Assembly: GCA_963715285.1 (NCBI GenBank)
Contig: CAVQRU010000008.1
Location: 1-64,000, forward strand
Direction of reading: 5' to 3'
Length of the DNA stretch: 64,000 nt
DNA from: Sva-07 sp963715285
GTDB taxonomy: Bacteria; Actinomycetota; Acidimicrobiia; Acidimicrobiales; Ilumatobacteraceae
Position 1 is the first letter of the stretch. Every line of letters starts with the position of its first letter. Positions 50,990 to 60,107 of the stretch are shown here, piece by piece. Under the pieces are notes generated by a model, which searched no databases, had not been told where the DNA came from, and worked only from the letters and a program-made list of their open reading frames with translations. The translations under genes were made by a program, and so were the position numbers.

Positions 50990-51475
50990 GTGGCTCGTCT
51001 CGATGCGTCGCGCATCGCTGCCTGGCGGGGGCTCCAAGCGGTCGTCGGCCAGATCGAACGAGGGCTCGACGAGGAGCTGCGGGCGGACTGGGACATCCAG
51101 CTCGGATGGTTCGACGTGCTCGCGTCGCTCCAGCGCCTGGGCGGCCGGGCACGGCCGCTCGATGTCGCCGCGGATCTCCGCCTGCCACCGTCGAGCCTCA
51201 GCCGCCGTCTCGATCGGCTGCAGGAGGAGGGCTGGATCGCCCGGCACCGCCACGTGCCCGGCGCGGATCACCGCGCCGTCGAGATCGAACTCACGCGGAC
51301 CGGTCGGCGCCTGTGGCGGGAGATGAACGTCAGCTACCGCCGAGCGATCCAGGCGCAGTTCGCGATCCATCTCGACGACGACGACATCGACGACATCCGA
51401 CGGATCCTCGACCTGCTGATCGGCCTCGACCCCGAACCGCCGGACGTCACATCTGGGGTCAGACCCCAGATGTGA
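50990..51475 (+). CDS. MarR-family regulator with palindrome-encoded tail
   Basis: The 161-residue protein has WFDVLASLQRLGGRARPLDV, ADLRLPPSSLSRRLDRLQEE (recognition helix) and the wing WIARHRHVPGADHRAVEIEL. It starts at GTG 50990, three bases after the aminotransferase stop. Its last residues, VTSGVRPQM, are encoded by a GGGTCAGACCC palindrome that also holds the stop codon, so the repeat has probably replaced or extended the native C-terminus. It may regulate the aminotransferase operon. Confidence 0.85.
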   Translation: MARLDASRIAAWRGLQAVVGQIERGLDEELRADWDIQLGWFDVLASLQRLGGRARPLDVAADLRLPPSSLSRRLDRLQEEGWIARHRHVPGADHRAVEIELTRTGRRLWREMNVSYRRAIQAQFAIHLDDDDIDDIRRILDLLIGLDPEPPDVTSGVRPQM

Positions 51476-51479
51476 CGTC
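51443..51479. repeat. Palindrome of the GGGTCAGACCC family, copy 3
   Basis: Arms of 18 bp, 51443-51460 and 51462-51479, are perfect around a single A. The inner 25 bases (51449-51473) equal those of copy 2 at 40930-40954 apart from arm-end changes. It sits between convergent genes and covers the MarR stop codon, so a terminator role is possible here. Confidence 0.88.
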
Positions 51480-51489
51480 ACGCGTGGCG

Positions 51490-53319
51490 TCAGTCGAGGC
51501 CGGCGTACATCGCCTCGATCTCCTCGGCGTAGCGGGCGTTGACACCGCGGCGCTTGAGCTTCGAGGTCGGGGTGAGCATGTCGCTGTCGGGCATCCACTC
51601 CTCGCCGACGAGGGTGAACTTCTTGATCTGCTCGACCTGGGCGAACTGCTGGTTGACCTCGTCGATTCCGGCCTGCACCTCGGCGAGCACGTCGGGGTCG
51701 ACAGCCAGCTCCGCCAACGACAGGCTCTCCTTGCCGTTGGCCTTGGACCACACCGTGGTGGCCTCGGGATCGAGCACGAGGATCGCGGACACGAACTTGC
51801 GTCCGTCACCGATCGCGGCCGCCTGGCCGATCAGCGGGATCGTCTTCAGCGCGGCCTCGAGGTTGGCGGGGCTGATGTTCTTGCCTCCCGAGGTGATGAT
51901 CAACTCCTTCTTGCGGTCGACGATGCGGATGTAGCCCTCGTCGTCGATCTCCCCGATGTCGCCGGAGTGCAACCAGCCGTCGACGATCGTCTCGGCGGTC
52001 TTGTCGGGCTGCTTGAAGTATCCCTGGAACACGTTGCCGCCGCGACAGATCACCTCACCGTCGTCGGCGATCCTCACCTCCATCCCGTGGCAGCCTCGGC
52101 CGACGGTGCCGATCTTCGGGCGCTCGGGTGAGAACGTCATCGGACCGGTCGTCTCCGACATCCCGTAGATCTCGACGAGCGGCACGCCGATCGCGTTGAA
52201 CCACTCGAGGACCGGTACGGGGATCGGCGCGGCGCCGGTGATCGCCAGTTCGATCGCGTCGAGGCCCACGAGCGCCCTCACGTTGGCGAAGGCCACGCTG
52301 TCGAGGAAGTCGAGGGTGGCCTGTTGTTCGTCGGTGAACTCGCCGTCGAGGTTCGAACGTCGGATCTCGATCGCTGCGTTGACGCCGTCGTCGAACTGGC
52401 CCTTGCGCTCGGGGTCGGCGGCGAGGGCGGCGTTGACGCCGTTGTAGATCTTCTCCCACACACGCGGTACACCGAACGCCAGCTGGGGGTGCACCTCCTT
52501 CAGGTACATCGTGAGCTGGTTGGGGTCCGGGCAGCAGTAGACGCTGTAGCCGAGGATCATGCTCTGGTAGTGGCTGACGGCCCGCTCGGCGATGTGGGCC
52601 ATCGGCAGGTACGACACCACGCGCATCCCGAGGAAGTCGTCGAACTCGATCGAACGCTTGAGGATCTCGATCGTGTACACGACGTTGTACTGGCTGATCA
52701 TCACGCCCTTCGGCGGGCCGGTCGTGCCCGAGGTGTAGATCAGCGTCGCGATGTCGTCGGGGTCGGTCGCCGCCGCCAACTCGGCGAGGTCGGCTGAACC
52801 GTGCTCCAGCAGATCGCTCGCGGGGAACACGCCCTCGGGCAGCGGACCCTCCGGCGGTTCGACGACGTAGATGCGCTCGAGCAGCGGCAGCTCGGCCCGC
52901 ACCTTCAGGATGCGGTCGAGGAACCCACCGTCCTCGACGATGGCGACGCGGGCTTCGGCGTGGCCGGCGAGGTACTGGACCTCCTCGGGCGACGACGAGT
53001 TGTAGATGCTGACCGGCGTGGCCCGCAGGAACTGGCACGCCGCGTCGAACCAGTGGAAGTCGGGACGATTGCGCATCATCAGCAGCAGGCGTTCGCCCGC
53101 TCCGACTCCGACCGTCGCCAACCCTGCCGCCGCCCGGGCGACCTGGTCGGCGTACTCCTGCACCGTCCAGACGTTCCAACCGCTGTCACCCGACATCGAG
53201 TGCAGCGCCGGCGACGTGGGCGCCCGTCTGATGAGGTCGAGGAACAACTGCGGAGCGGTCGAGCGACCGGTGGCGGCTTCGACCTCGGCGATCGTGGACA
53301 AGGGCATCAACGTGGACAT
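51490..53319 (-). CDS. Long-chain acyl-CoA synthetase (AMP-forming)
   Basis: The 609-residue enzyme has the AMP-binding motif TLIYTSGTTGPPKGVMIS, VEIYGMSETTGPMTFS, WLHSGDIGEIDDEGYIRIVD and RKKELIITSGGKNISPANLE with the hinge region. These place it among long-chain fatty-acid-CoA ligases (FACL/FadD15-like). It activates fatty acids for beta-oxidation or lipid synthesis at the membrane face. It starts at the ATG ending at 53319 (MSTLMPLSTIAEVEAATG). The convergent MarR gene and palindrome lie downstream. Confidence 0.93.
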   Translation of the reverse strand: MSTLMPLSTIAEVEAATGRSTAPQLFLDLIRRAPTSPALHSMSGDSGWNVWTVQEYADQVARAAAGLATVGVGAGERLLLMMRNRPDFHWFDAACQFLRATPVSIYNSSSPEEVQYLAGHAEARVAIVEDGGFLDRILKVRAELPLLERIYVVEPPEGPLPEGVFPASDLLEHGSADLAELAAATDPDDIATLIYTSGTTGPPKGVMISQYNVVYTIEILKRSIEFDDFLGMRVVSYLPMAHIAERAVSHYQSMILGYSVYCCPDPNQLTMYLKEVHPQLAFGVPRVWEKIYNGVNAALAADPERKGQFDDGVNAAIEIRRSNLDGEFTDEQQATLDFLDSVAFANVRALVGLDAIELAITGAAPIPVPVLEWFNAIGVPLVEIYGMSETTGPMTFSPERPKIGTVGRGCHGMEVRIADDGEVICRGGNVFQGYFKQPDKTAETIVDGWLHSGDIGEIDDEGYIRIVDRKKELIITSGGKNISPANLEAALKTIPLIGQAAAIGDGRKFVSAILVLDPEATTVWSKANGKESLSLAELAVDPDVLAEVQAGIDEVNQQFAQVEQIKKFTLVGEEWMPDSDMLTPTSKLKRRGVNARYAEEIEAMYAGLD

Positions 53320-53423
53320 GTGGTCATTGTCACACGACTCGGCGCCGAGGTGAACCTCGGGGCCCGAGGATCGCGCTCGGACGACGGGCGTGACGGTGAT
53401 CGCGATGTCGGTAGCGTGACCGG

Positions 53424-53690
53424 ATGCCGGCCGTGTCGACCATCATCTGGGTGGGCGCAGGGGTCCTGATGGGCTACCTCCTGTGGAAAACCGGGATCAT
53501 GATGTTGCGCAGCATGACGTCGATGCCGCCCGAGCCGCCCCCGACCGGCGAACTCCGCAAGGTGAACCGCAGGTATCGCTGCGATGTCTGCGGGGTGGAG
53601 CTGAAGTTGACGATGGCTCCGGACGAGGACCCTCCGCCCCCTCGACACTGCCTCGAGGACATGACGGAGATCGCTCCGCTCTACGACTGA
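53424..53690 (+). CDS. Small membrane-anchored zinc-ribbon protein
   Basis: The 88-residue protein has an N-terminal helix (STIIWVGAGVLMGYLLWKTG), a Pro-rich linker and a ribbon-like half with RRYRCDVCGVELKLTM and PPPRHCLEDMTEI. Three Cys and one His could bind zinc. I know no named family. It is divergent from the acyl-CoA synthetase gene and upstream of the crgA-trpG region, where small conserved proteins are common. The transcript probably begins close to ATG 53424. Confidence 0.7.
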   Translation: MPAVSTIIWVGAGVLMGYLLWKTGIMMLRSMTSMPPEPPPTGELRKVNRRYRCDVCGVELKLTMAPDEDPPPPRHCLEDMTEIAPLYD

Positions 53691-53837
53691 GGGCCTCGCC
53701 GGTCGTCGTGCCGACCCCGAATCCGCAGTTGTCCACAGCATTGGGGACAACCTGGGTGGAACCACATCGATGTCATTCGACGTTTCCCACAGACCGAGAA
53801 CGTCAGGGTCGGCGCGGCCGGCGGTGCGTTCGCGACG

Positions 53838-54152
53838 TCAACGCCACTTGGTGGCGGTCCAGAGCCCACCGAGGATGCACACGAGCCCGATCAGCGTCGG
53901 AATGTTGCTGTCGGTGAAGACCAGGTAGCGCGCCATGATCATCAGGCCGCCGATGATCAACAGCGCCAGCATGATGATCGGAATCCAGTGCGGCGGGATC
54001 AACTCGCGTTTGGTCGCCTTGGGCGTGTAGCGCGACGACGCCGCCACGGCGTGGTGCGGTTCGTCGGACGAGGCCTGGGTGTGCCGGTCCTCGGGCCGGG
54101 TCCCCTTGGGGGTCACCCGGCCACCGCCGGTCTTTCGCTTCGGGGGAGCCAT
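53838..54152 (-). CDS. crgA: Cell-division regulator CrgA
   Basis: The 104-residue protein has a charged N-terminus (MAPPKRKTGGGRVTPKGTRP), then two helices: PIIMLALLIIGGLMIMARYL and TLIGLVCILGGLWTATKWR, with the conserved N-P-like turn between. This is the CrgA pattern, a small protein that links FtsZ and penicillin-binding proteins at the septum in Actinobacteria. Placement beside trpG and the pknB cluster agrees with M. tuberculosis. I chose the ATG ending at 54152, since the longer open frame is antisense to trpG. Confidence 0.9.
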   Translation of the reverse strand: MAPPKRKTGGGRVTPKGTRPEDRHTQASSDEPHHAVAASSRYTPKATKRELIPPHWIPIIMLALLIIGGLMIMARYLVFTDSNIPTLIGLVCILGGLWTATKWR

Positions 54153-54260
54153 GCAGGGTGGAGCATACGTGATCGGACGGGGAGAGCGTTCACGGGCGTC
54201 GCTGGTCGCTCGTGGCGAATCGACGTCACCGCGATGCGGTGGGCGGCCCATACTGGTGCG

Positions 54261-54851
54261 GTGCCGCGTGTCCTCGTGATCGACAGCTATGACAGCTTCG
54301 TGTACAACCTCGTCCAGTATCTCGGCGAACTCGGTGCGGAGCCGGTCGTCGTCCGCAACGACCAGGTGACGGTGGCTGATGCCGTGGCGATGGAGCCCGA
54401 CGCCGTGCTGTTGTCGCCGGGCCCCGGACGACCCGAGACGAGCGGCATCATCTGCGATGCGATCGGATCGTTCGCCTCGATCGGCACACCGGTGTTCGGC
54501 GTCTGCCTGGGTCACCAGGCGATCGGTCACGTGTACGGCGCCGCCGTGGTCGGTGCGCCCGAGTTGATGCACGGCAAGACATCGGAGATCCTGCACGACG
54601 GCACGGGCGTGTTCGCCGGTCTCCCGTCGCCGTTGACCGCCACCCGATACCACTCGTTGACCCTCGAGCCGTCGAGCATTCCCGACGAGTTGGCCGTCAC
54701 GGCGCGTAGCGCCGACGGCGTCGTGATGGGTGTGCGTCATCGCACCCTCGACGTGGAGGGTGTCCAGTTCCACCCCGAGAGCATCCTGACGGGCCACGGT
54801 CACGACCTGCTCGCCAACTTCCTCGCTCGCGCCGCCCCGGTTGCATCCTGA
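54261..54851 (+). CDS. trpG: TrpG/PabA glutamine amidotransferase
   Basis: The 196-residue class I amidotransferase has DSYDSFVYNLVQYLGELGA, LLSPGPGRPETSGI (oxyanion hole), FGVCLGHQAIGHVYGAAVV (nucleophile Cys) and GVQFHPESILTGHG (His and Glu of the triad). It supplies ammonia for anthranilate or p-aminobenzoate synthesis. The start is GTG 54261. It is divergent from crgA and convergent with pknB, the arrangement seen at the mycobacterial origin region. No trpE or pabB is nearby. Confidence 0.93.
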   Translation: MPRVLVIDSYDSFVYNLVQYLGELGAEPVVVRNDQVTVADAVAMEPDAVLLSPGPGRPETSGIICDAIGSFASIGTPVFGVCLGHQAIGHVYGAAVVGAPELMHGKTSEILHDGTGVFAGLPSPLTATRYHSLTLEPSSIPDELAVTARSADGVVMGVRHRTLDVEGVQFHPESILTGHGHDLLANFLARAAPVAS

Positions 54852-54854
54852 CGG

Positions 54855-54872
54855 CCCCGCCGATCGGCGGGG
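54855..54872. terminator. Palindromic terminator between trpG and pknB
   Basis: CCCCGCCGATCGGCGGGG is a perfect 18-base palindrome filling the gap between the convergent stops of trpG and pknB. It likely ends both transcripts, though no T run follows. Confidence 0.7.
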
Positions 54873-56990
54873 TCAGGGGATCGTCGTCGTGGTCGGGATG
54901 ATCGTCGTCGTGGTCGGGACGGTCGTGGTCGTGGTCGTCGTGGGAGGGATCGTCGTGGTCACGGGCGCGACCGCCTTGCCGACGGTGATGGTGATGGCGG
55001 TGCCGGGATCGGCCTGCGAGCCCGCGGGCAGGCTCTGTGCGATCACGCGACCGTCGTCGGGGCTGCCGGCGGCGACGTCGACGAACGCGACGTTGGGCAC
55101 CAGCCCCTGCTCGGTCAGCGTGTTGGTCGCCTGAGCCTGCGTCCGCCCGACCACGGCGGGCACCGTGATCGGCTCGGGCCCGTTCGAGACGATGATCAGG
55201 ACGTCGCTGCCCTTCAGCACGAACTCGCCGGGCCCCGGGCGGACCTCCATCACGGTGCCTGCCGACACGGTGGAGCTCGACCGGACATCGGTGGTCACCA
55301 CGAACTCGTACGGCGGCCCGCTCAGGACATCACGCGCCTCGACCTCGTCCATCCCGATCACTTCGCCGGGAACCTGGACACTGGCAGGAGGTGCAGCGAC
55401 GACCAGGTTGACCGTGGTGCCCTGGAGCGCAGGCGTCCCGGCTGCCGGGTCGCTCGAGATCACGGTGTTCTCCGCGAGGTCGTCGCGCTCCTGTTGGATG
55501 ATCTCGCCGACGACGAAGCCGTCGGCGGCCAAGCGCTCGCTGGCTTCGGCAAAGGGGAGCGCGACCACGTTGGGGACCGGGACCAGCTGCGGATCGGGGT
55601 TGAAGAAGATCTCGACCACCTGGTCCTTGAGGATCAGTGTGCCGGCGACCGGATCGGTCCTCACCACGAAGTTGACCGCGACAAGGGAACTCTCCTCCGG
55701 CGTCGTGACGAATCGGATGTCCTTGGCGGTCAGATCGGCCGTCACCTCTTCGAGCGGGCGGTTGGTGTAGTCGTCGAGCACGAACTGTGTCGGCTCGGCC
55801 TCGCCCTCGTCGCCGCTCAGCGCCTGGAAGAGCAGGACGCCGCCGACCACGAGCAGGATCAGCGCGAGGAACGCGCCCAGTGCGTACCAACCCGTTCGCG
55901 ACGGGTTGGTGTCGTAGTACATCGCGTCGGCGGATGCACCGGTGGGGTAGCCGGCTTCGACCATGCCGGTCGACGGGACCGAGGCCGCCCGAGGCGCACC
56001 CGCGGGGAGACTGCCGGTCGGTGCAATGGTGGGGTTGACCGTGGTGGCGCCTGCCACTGCGGCACCCGCGACTGCAGCACCTGCCACGGTGGCTGCACCA
56101 GCCGCGGCTCGCCCCTGCGCGTTGGCTGCGGCGGCGAGCGCCTGGACCGGTTCGTCGTTGCGGAAGCGGCGCAGGTCGTCGCGCAGGGCCGCGGCGCTCG
56201 GATAGCGCAGCTTGGGGTCCTTGGCGAGCAGCTTGGCGACGATTGCCTCGAACGACCGTGGGACGTCGGCGACGATCTGCACGAGCGGTTGCGGTGCGTC
56301 ATGGACCTGCTTGTACGCGATGCTCACCGGGTTCTCACCGGTGAACGGCGGCCGACCGGCGACCATCTCGTACATCACGATGCCGAGGGAGTAGAGGTCG
56401 CTGCGAGGGTCGGGCTGGGCCCCTTGGGCCTGTTCGGGCGAGAAGTACGTCGCGGTGCCCATCACCGAGCCGACCTGGGTGAGGTTCGACTCGGTCGGTG
56501 CGTTGAGTGCCCGAGCGATGCCGAAGTCGGCCACCTTCACCTGGCCGTTCGTACCGATCAGGATGTTGGCGGGTTTGATGTCGCGGTGCGCGACGTGGTT
56601 GTCGTGCGCGAACCCGAGCGCAGCGGCGACCTCGCTCGCGATCTCCGCTGCCTGCTTCGACGTGAGCTGCTTGTTGGTGGTGAGGATCTCCGCCAACGTG
56701 CGGCCCTGCACCTCCTCCATCACGATGAAGTAGGTCCCCTCGTACTTGCCCCAGTCGTACACGTTGACGATGTTCGGGTGCGACAGGCTGGCCGCGGACT
56801 GTGCTTCTCGGCGGAACCGCTCGACGAAGTTGGCATCGGTGGCGAACTCGGGGAAGAGGACCTTGACGGCGACCTGGCGGTCGAGCAGGAGGTCGCGCGC
56901 GGAGAACACGTCGGCCATGCCGCCGCGCCCGATCCGTTTGTGGATCTCGTAACGGTCGTTGATGACCGTCGCCTCGCCGTTGTTCGTCAC
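54873..56990 (-). CDS. pknB: PknB-type Ser/Thr kinase with four PASTA repeats
   Basis: The 705-residue kinase starts at GTG (ending 56990; AGAAGG upstream). The kinase domain (about 12-280) has the glycine loop RIGRGGMADVF, VAVKVLFP (Lys), AHRDIKPANIL and KVADFGIARA. An Ala-rich linker follows, then a helix (GWYALGAFLALILLVVGGVL, about 375) and four extracellular PASTA repeats (about 405-675) that bind peptidoglycan fragments. The tail is Thr/Pro-rich. It senses the wall and phosphorylates division and wall-synthesis proteins. It is last in the fhaA-to-pknB transcription order, after a 94-base gap. No pknA is present. Confidence 0.95.
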   Translation of the reverse strand: MTNNGEATVINDRYEIHKRIGRGGMADVFSARDLLLDRQVAVKVLFPEFATDANFVERFRREAQSAASLSHPNIVNVYDWGKYEGTYFIVMEEVQGRTLAEILTTNKQLTSKQAAEIASEVAAALGFAHDNHVAHRDIKPANILIGTNGQVKVADFGIARALNAPTESNLTQVGSVMGTATYFSPEQAQGAQPDPRSDLYSLGIVMYEMVAGRPPFTGENPVSIAYKQVHDAPQPLVQIVADVPRSFEAIVAKLLAKDPKLRYPSAAALRDDLRRFRNDEPVQALAAAANAQGRAAAGAATVAGAAVAGAAVAGATTVNPTIAPTGSLPAGAPRAASVPSTGMVEAGYPTGASADAMYYDTNPSRTGWYALGAFLALILLVVGGVLLFQALSGDEGEAEPTQFVLDDYTNRPLEEVTADLTAKDIRFVTTPEESSLVAVNFVVRTDPVAGTLILKDQVVEIFFNPDPQLVPVPNVVALPFAEASERLAADGFVVGEIIQQERDDLAENTVISSDPAAGTPALQGTTVNLVVAAPPASVQVPGEVIGMDEVEARDVLSGPPYEFVVTTDVRSSSTVSAGTVMEVRPGPGEFVLKGSDVLIIVSNGPEPITVPAVVGRTQAQATNTLTEQGLVPNVAFVDVAAGSPDDGRVIAQSLPAGSQADPGTAITITVGKAVAPVTTTIPPTTTTTTTVPTTTTIIPTTTTIP

Positions 56991-57084
56991 GATGTGCCTT
57001 CTGCGCCGGAACTCCGGTTGACGGCGCTGGGCAAGGTTACCGAGCAGGTGTGGTGCATTCTCGGCAGTGTCGCCGGGTCCGGGT

Positions 57085-58659
57085 TCACGTGCCGTCTCCC
57101 GCGACGGTGCCGCCGGGGATGGTCGACCCGGCCGGTGGGGCCTGCGGCTGGGGTTGCGGTGTGATCGGCTGGGAGCCGGCACCGGTGAGCAGGTAGTCGA
57201 GCATGCCCTTGGCCAACGGCCCGGCGAGACGTCCACCGGTTGCCGCGACGTCGGCCGTCGACTGCACGTCGGTCAGCACGACCGACACGGCGTACTGCGG
57301 GTTGTCGGCTGGGGCGAAGGCGATGATCCATGCGTGGGACAGGTCCGGATTGCTCGGGTCACCCAACTGTGCCGTACCGGTCTTGGCCGCGACGGGGATG
57401 CCTCCCTCCAAGGCGATGCAGCAACTGGCGGTGCCACGCTCGGCGACGCCGATCATCAGCTGCGTCATGATCCCGGCGTTGGCGGGCGACAACGGTGTCT
57501 TCCACACCTCGGGATCGGTCCGGTCGAGTACGCGGCCGGCCTGGTCGTAGGTGGTCTGCACGGCGTAGGGCTTCATCATCCGGCCGCCGTTGGCGACCGC
57601 ACCGGCCACCATCGCCATGTGGAGCGGCACCATCTGCACCTCGCTCTGGCCGAACCCGCGGATGGCGAGGAGGGGGAGTTCCTGCGCGAGGTTGGAGGTG
57701 TTGCCGAACGTGCTCGCTGCCGGCCGGGGCAGGTCGATCGGGAGCTCCTCGCCGATGCCCCAGGCGGCCGTGCCGTCGACCATCGCCTCGGGGCCGAGCA
57801 GCGTGGCGAGTTGGGCGAAGGGGATGTTGCAGCTGCGGGCGAACACGGTGGCGAGGTCGCCGCCGCACAGGCTGCCGTTGTAGTTCTGGATCGGGTCGTT
57901 CGTCTGCGGCGGCACCCACTCGCGTTCGTTCGGGAAGCTGTTGTCCAGCGTGAGGATCCCGCTCTCGAGGGCGATGCCCGTGGTGACCACCTTGAACGTC
58001 GACCCCGGCATGTACCGCTCCTGGTAGGCCTGCGCGAGCAACGGATTGCCCTCGGCGTTCTGGAGATCGGTGATCGCCTGCTGGGCGATGTCGAAGTCTG
58101 CGTTGACGAACGTGTTCGGGTCGTAGGTCGGGTTGCTGTACATCGCCCGGATCGCGCCGGTCGCCGGCTCGATCACCGTGATCGACCCGGTGCGGCCACC
58201 GAGCAGGAACTTGGCGACCTCCTGGGCGTCCTCGCGCACGGCGAGTTCGACGGTGCCGGTGGTGCCCACGTCACCGCCGAGGAGATCGCCGAGACCGCGC
58301 ACCTGCTGTTCGGTGGTGGACCCGGTCAGCACGTCGCCGTACAGCCGCTCGACCTGGGTGGAGCCGAATGCGAACGTGTAGTAGCCGGTGATGTCGGCGA
58401 GCAGGTCGCCGGTCGGGTACTCGCGACGGAAGTTGTACGGCTCGCCGGGCCTGGTCGGGAACGACACCGCCGCCACCTGGCCGTCGGCGGTGATGATCGG
58501 CCCGCGGGGCTTGTTGAACTCGCGCAGGACCTGCCGGGTGTTGTCGAACCGGGCGTCGAGCTCCTGCTTGCGGCCCACCTGCCAGTAGTTGAGCGCGACG
58601 AAGAGCACGACGTAGCACGCCATGAGGCCCACGGCGAGCTGGCGGATCTGGCGGTTCAC
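57085..58659 (-). CDS. pbpA: Class B penicillin-binding protein (PbpA type)
   Basis: The 524-residue protein has a short cytoplasmic start, one helix (AVGLMACYVVLFVALNYWQV), a dimerisation domain and a transpeptidase domain with the active-site YMPGSTFKVVTTGIALES (SxxK), ARSCNIPFAQLA (SxN) and IPVAAKTGTAQLGDP (KTG). It crosslinks peptidoglycan as partner of the SEDS protein upstream. The start is GTG at the end 58659, one base after the rodA stop, so the two are coupled. The C-terminal tail is Pro/Gln-rich. Confidence 0.94.
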   Translation of the reverse strand: MNRQIRQLAVGLMACYVVLFVALNYWQVGRKQELDARFDNTRQVLREFNKPRGPIITADGQVAAVSFPTRPGEPYNFRREYPTGDLLADITGYYTFAFGSTQVERLYGDVLTGSTTEQQVRGLGDLLGGDVGTTGTVELAVREDAQEVAKFLLGGRTGSITVIEPATGAIRAMYSNPTYDPNTFVNADFDIAQQAITDLQNAEGNPLLAQAYQERYMPGSTFKVVTTGIALESGILTLDNSFPNEREWVPPQTNDPIQNYNGSLCGGDLATVFARSCNIPFAQLATLLGPEAMVDGTAAWGIGEELPIDLPRPAASTFGNTSNLAQELPLLAIRGFGQSEVQMVPLHMAMVAGAVANGGRMMKPYAVQTTYDQAGRVLDRTDPEVWKTPLSPANAGIMTQLMIGVAERGTASCCIALEGGIPVAAKTGTAQLGDPSNPDLSHAWIIAFAPADNPQYAVSVVLTDVQSTADVAATGGRLAGPLAKGMLDYLLTGAGSQPITPQPQPQAPPAGSTIPGGTVAGDGT

Positions 58660-58660
58660 G

Positions 58661-60100
58661 TCAGGCCAGTCCCTCGACGCTCGACCCGTGACGCTCGGCA
58701 CGACGGATGCGTCTCGACAGGCGCCACGCCTTCCACCGTTCGGTCGGCGTCGGCTCGTCGGGGAGTTCGCCGAGGCGACGGGCGGAGGAGTCCGACAGCC
58801 GGATCAGCAGTGCGAGCAGGACGTAGTTGGCCACGAGCGAGGAGCCGCCGTAGCTCACGAACGGCAACGTGATGCCGGTCAGGGGCACCACCTTGATGAC
58901 CCCGGCGATGATGATGAATCCCTGGACGCCCACGATGGTGGTGAGGCCCACGGCGAGCAGCTTCTCGAAGGTCCGGTCGGTCCGCAGCGCCGTCCGCAGA
59001 CCGGCGCCGACGAGGAGGATGAACGCCATCAGCACGGCGGAGGCGCCGATCAGCCCCCACTCCTCGGCGATCGCGGCGAAGATGAAGTCGTTCTGGGCCT
59101 CGGGCACCTGGCCGGGGTTCCCCCGTCCGAGGCCGGTGCCCGTCAGCCCGCCGTCGGCGAGGCCGTAGAGCGCCTGGATGATCTGGTAGCCCCGATCGAG
59201 GGGGTCCTCCCACGGATCGAGCCACACGTCGACCCTGGTCTGGACGTGACCGAACTGCGTCCACGAGAAGTACGCCGCTGCGCCGAACAGGGCGGTGCCG
59301 ATCAGGAGATAGCTGACCCGTTCGGTGGCGACCCACATCATCACGACGAACAACGTGAAGAACAGCAGCGACGAGCCGAGGTCGCGTTGGAACACCATGA
59401 CGACGACGGCGAATCCCCAGGCCATCACGATCGGAGCGATGTAGCGCGGTTCGGGAAGATGGAACGGGCCGATTCTCCAGGTCGATGCCGCGATCAACTC
59501 GCGTCGATCGGCGAGATACGACGCGAAGAAGATGGCGAGAGCGATCTTGGCGAACTCACCGGGCTGGAAGTTGATCGGTCCGAGACTCACCCAGATGCGA
59601 GCGCCGTTGATGTTGACGCCGAGGCCGGGCGCCAGCGGCAGCAGGAGCAGGAACGCTCCGCCGAAGAAGAACAGCCAGCTGTAGCGGGCCAGGTCGGTCG
59701 CTCGCTGCACGACGAGGAGCGTCATGACGAAGGCGCCGATCGCGACCAGGCTCCACGTGGCCTGGAGGCCTGCGAGTTCGTCGTCGAGACGGGTGATCAT
59801 GACGAACCCGACGCCGTGCAGCAATGCGGCGAGCGGCAGCAGCGTGCCGTCGGCGCCGCGGGCGACGAGGCGCACCATCACGTGGGCGCACAGCAGCAAC
59901 CCGAGCAGGATGGCGACGAAGACGACGATGCCAGGCGGGATCTCGGCGTTCGTGCCGAGGGCGGTGATCGTGTAGGCCGCGCCGGTGATCAGCGCCGCCA
60001 TGAACACCAACGTGAGTTCGGTGGCCCGGCGGCTGCGTGCGAGTGGCGAATCGCCGATGGCCGGCGACTCCTCGACCGCGAACGTGGTCACGTCGCTCAT
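58661..60100 (-). CDS. rodA: SEDS glycosyltransferase RodA/FtsW
   Basis: The 479-residue protein has about 12 helices and SEDS motifs: GVNINGARIWVSLGPINFQP, FQPGEFAKIALAIFFASYLA, VMVFQRDLGSSLLFFTLFV and LPFVSYGGSSLVANYVLLAL. It polymerises lipid II glycan strands at the membrane with its partner PBP encoded directly downstream. The start at 60100 (MSDVTTFAVEESPAIGD) lies seven bases after the pstP stop. Placement between pstP and pbpA matches mycobacteria. Confidence 0.95.
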   Translation of the reverse strand: MSDVTTFAVEESPAIGDSPLARSRRATELTLVFMAALITGAAYTITALGTNAEIPPGIVVFVAILLGLLLCAHVMVRLVARGADGTLLPLAALLHGVGFVMITRLDDELAGLQATWSLVAIGAFVMTLLVVQRATDLARYSWLFFFGGAFLLLLPLAPGLGVNINGARIWVSLGPINFQPGEFAKIALAIFFASYLADRRELIAASTWRIGPFHLPEPRYIAPIVMAWGFAVVVMVFQRDLGSSLLFFTLFVVMMWVATERVSYLLIGTALFGAAAYFSWTQFGHVQTRVDVWLDPWEDPLDRGYQIIQALYGLADGGLTGTGLGRGNPGQVPEAQNDFIFAAIAEEWGLIGASAVLMAFILLVGAGLRTALRTDRTFEKLLAVGLTTIVGVQGFIIIAGVIKVVPLTGITLPFVSYGGSSLVANYVLLALLIRLSDSSARRLGELPDEPTPTERWKAWRLSRRIRRAERHGSSVEGLA

Positions 60101-60107
60101 GGCGGCG

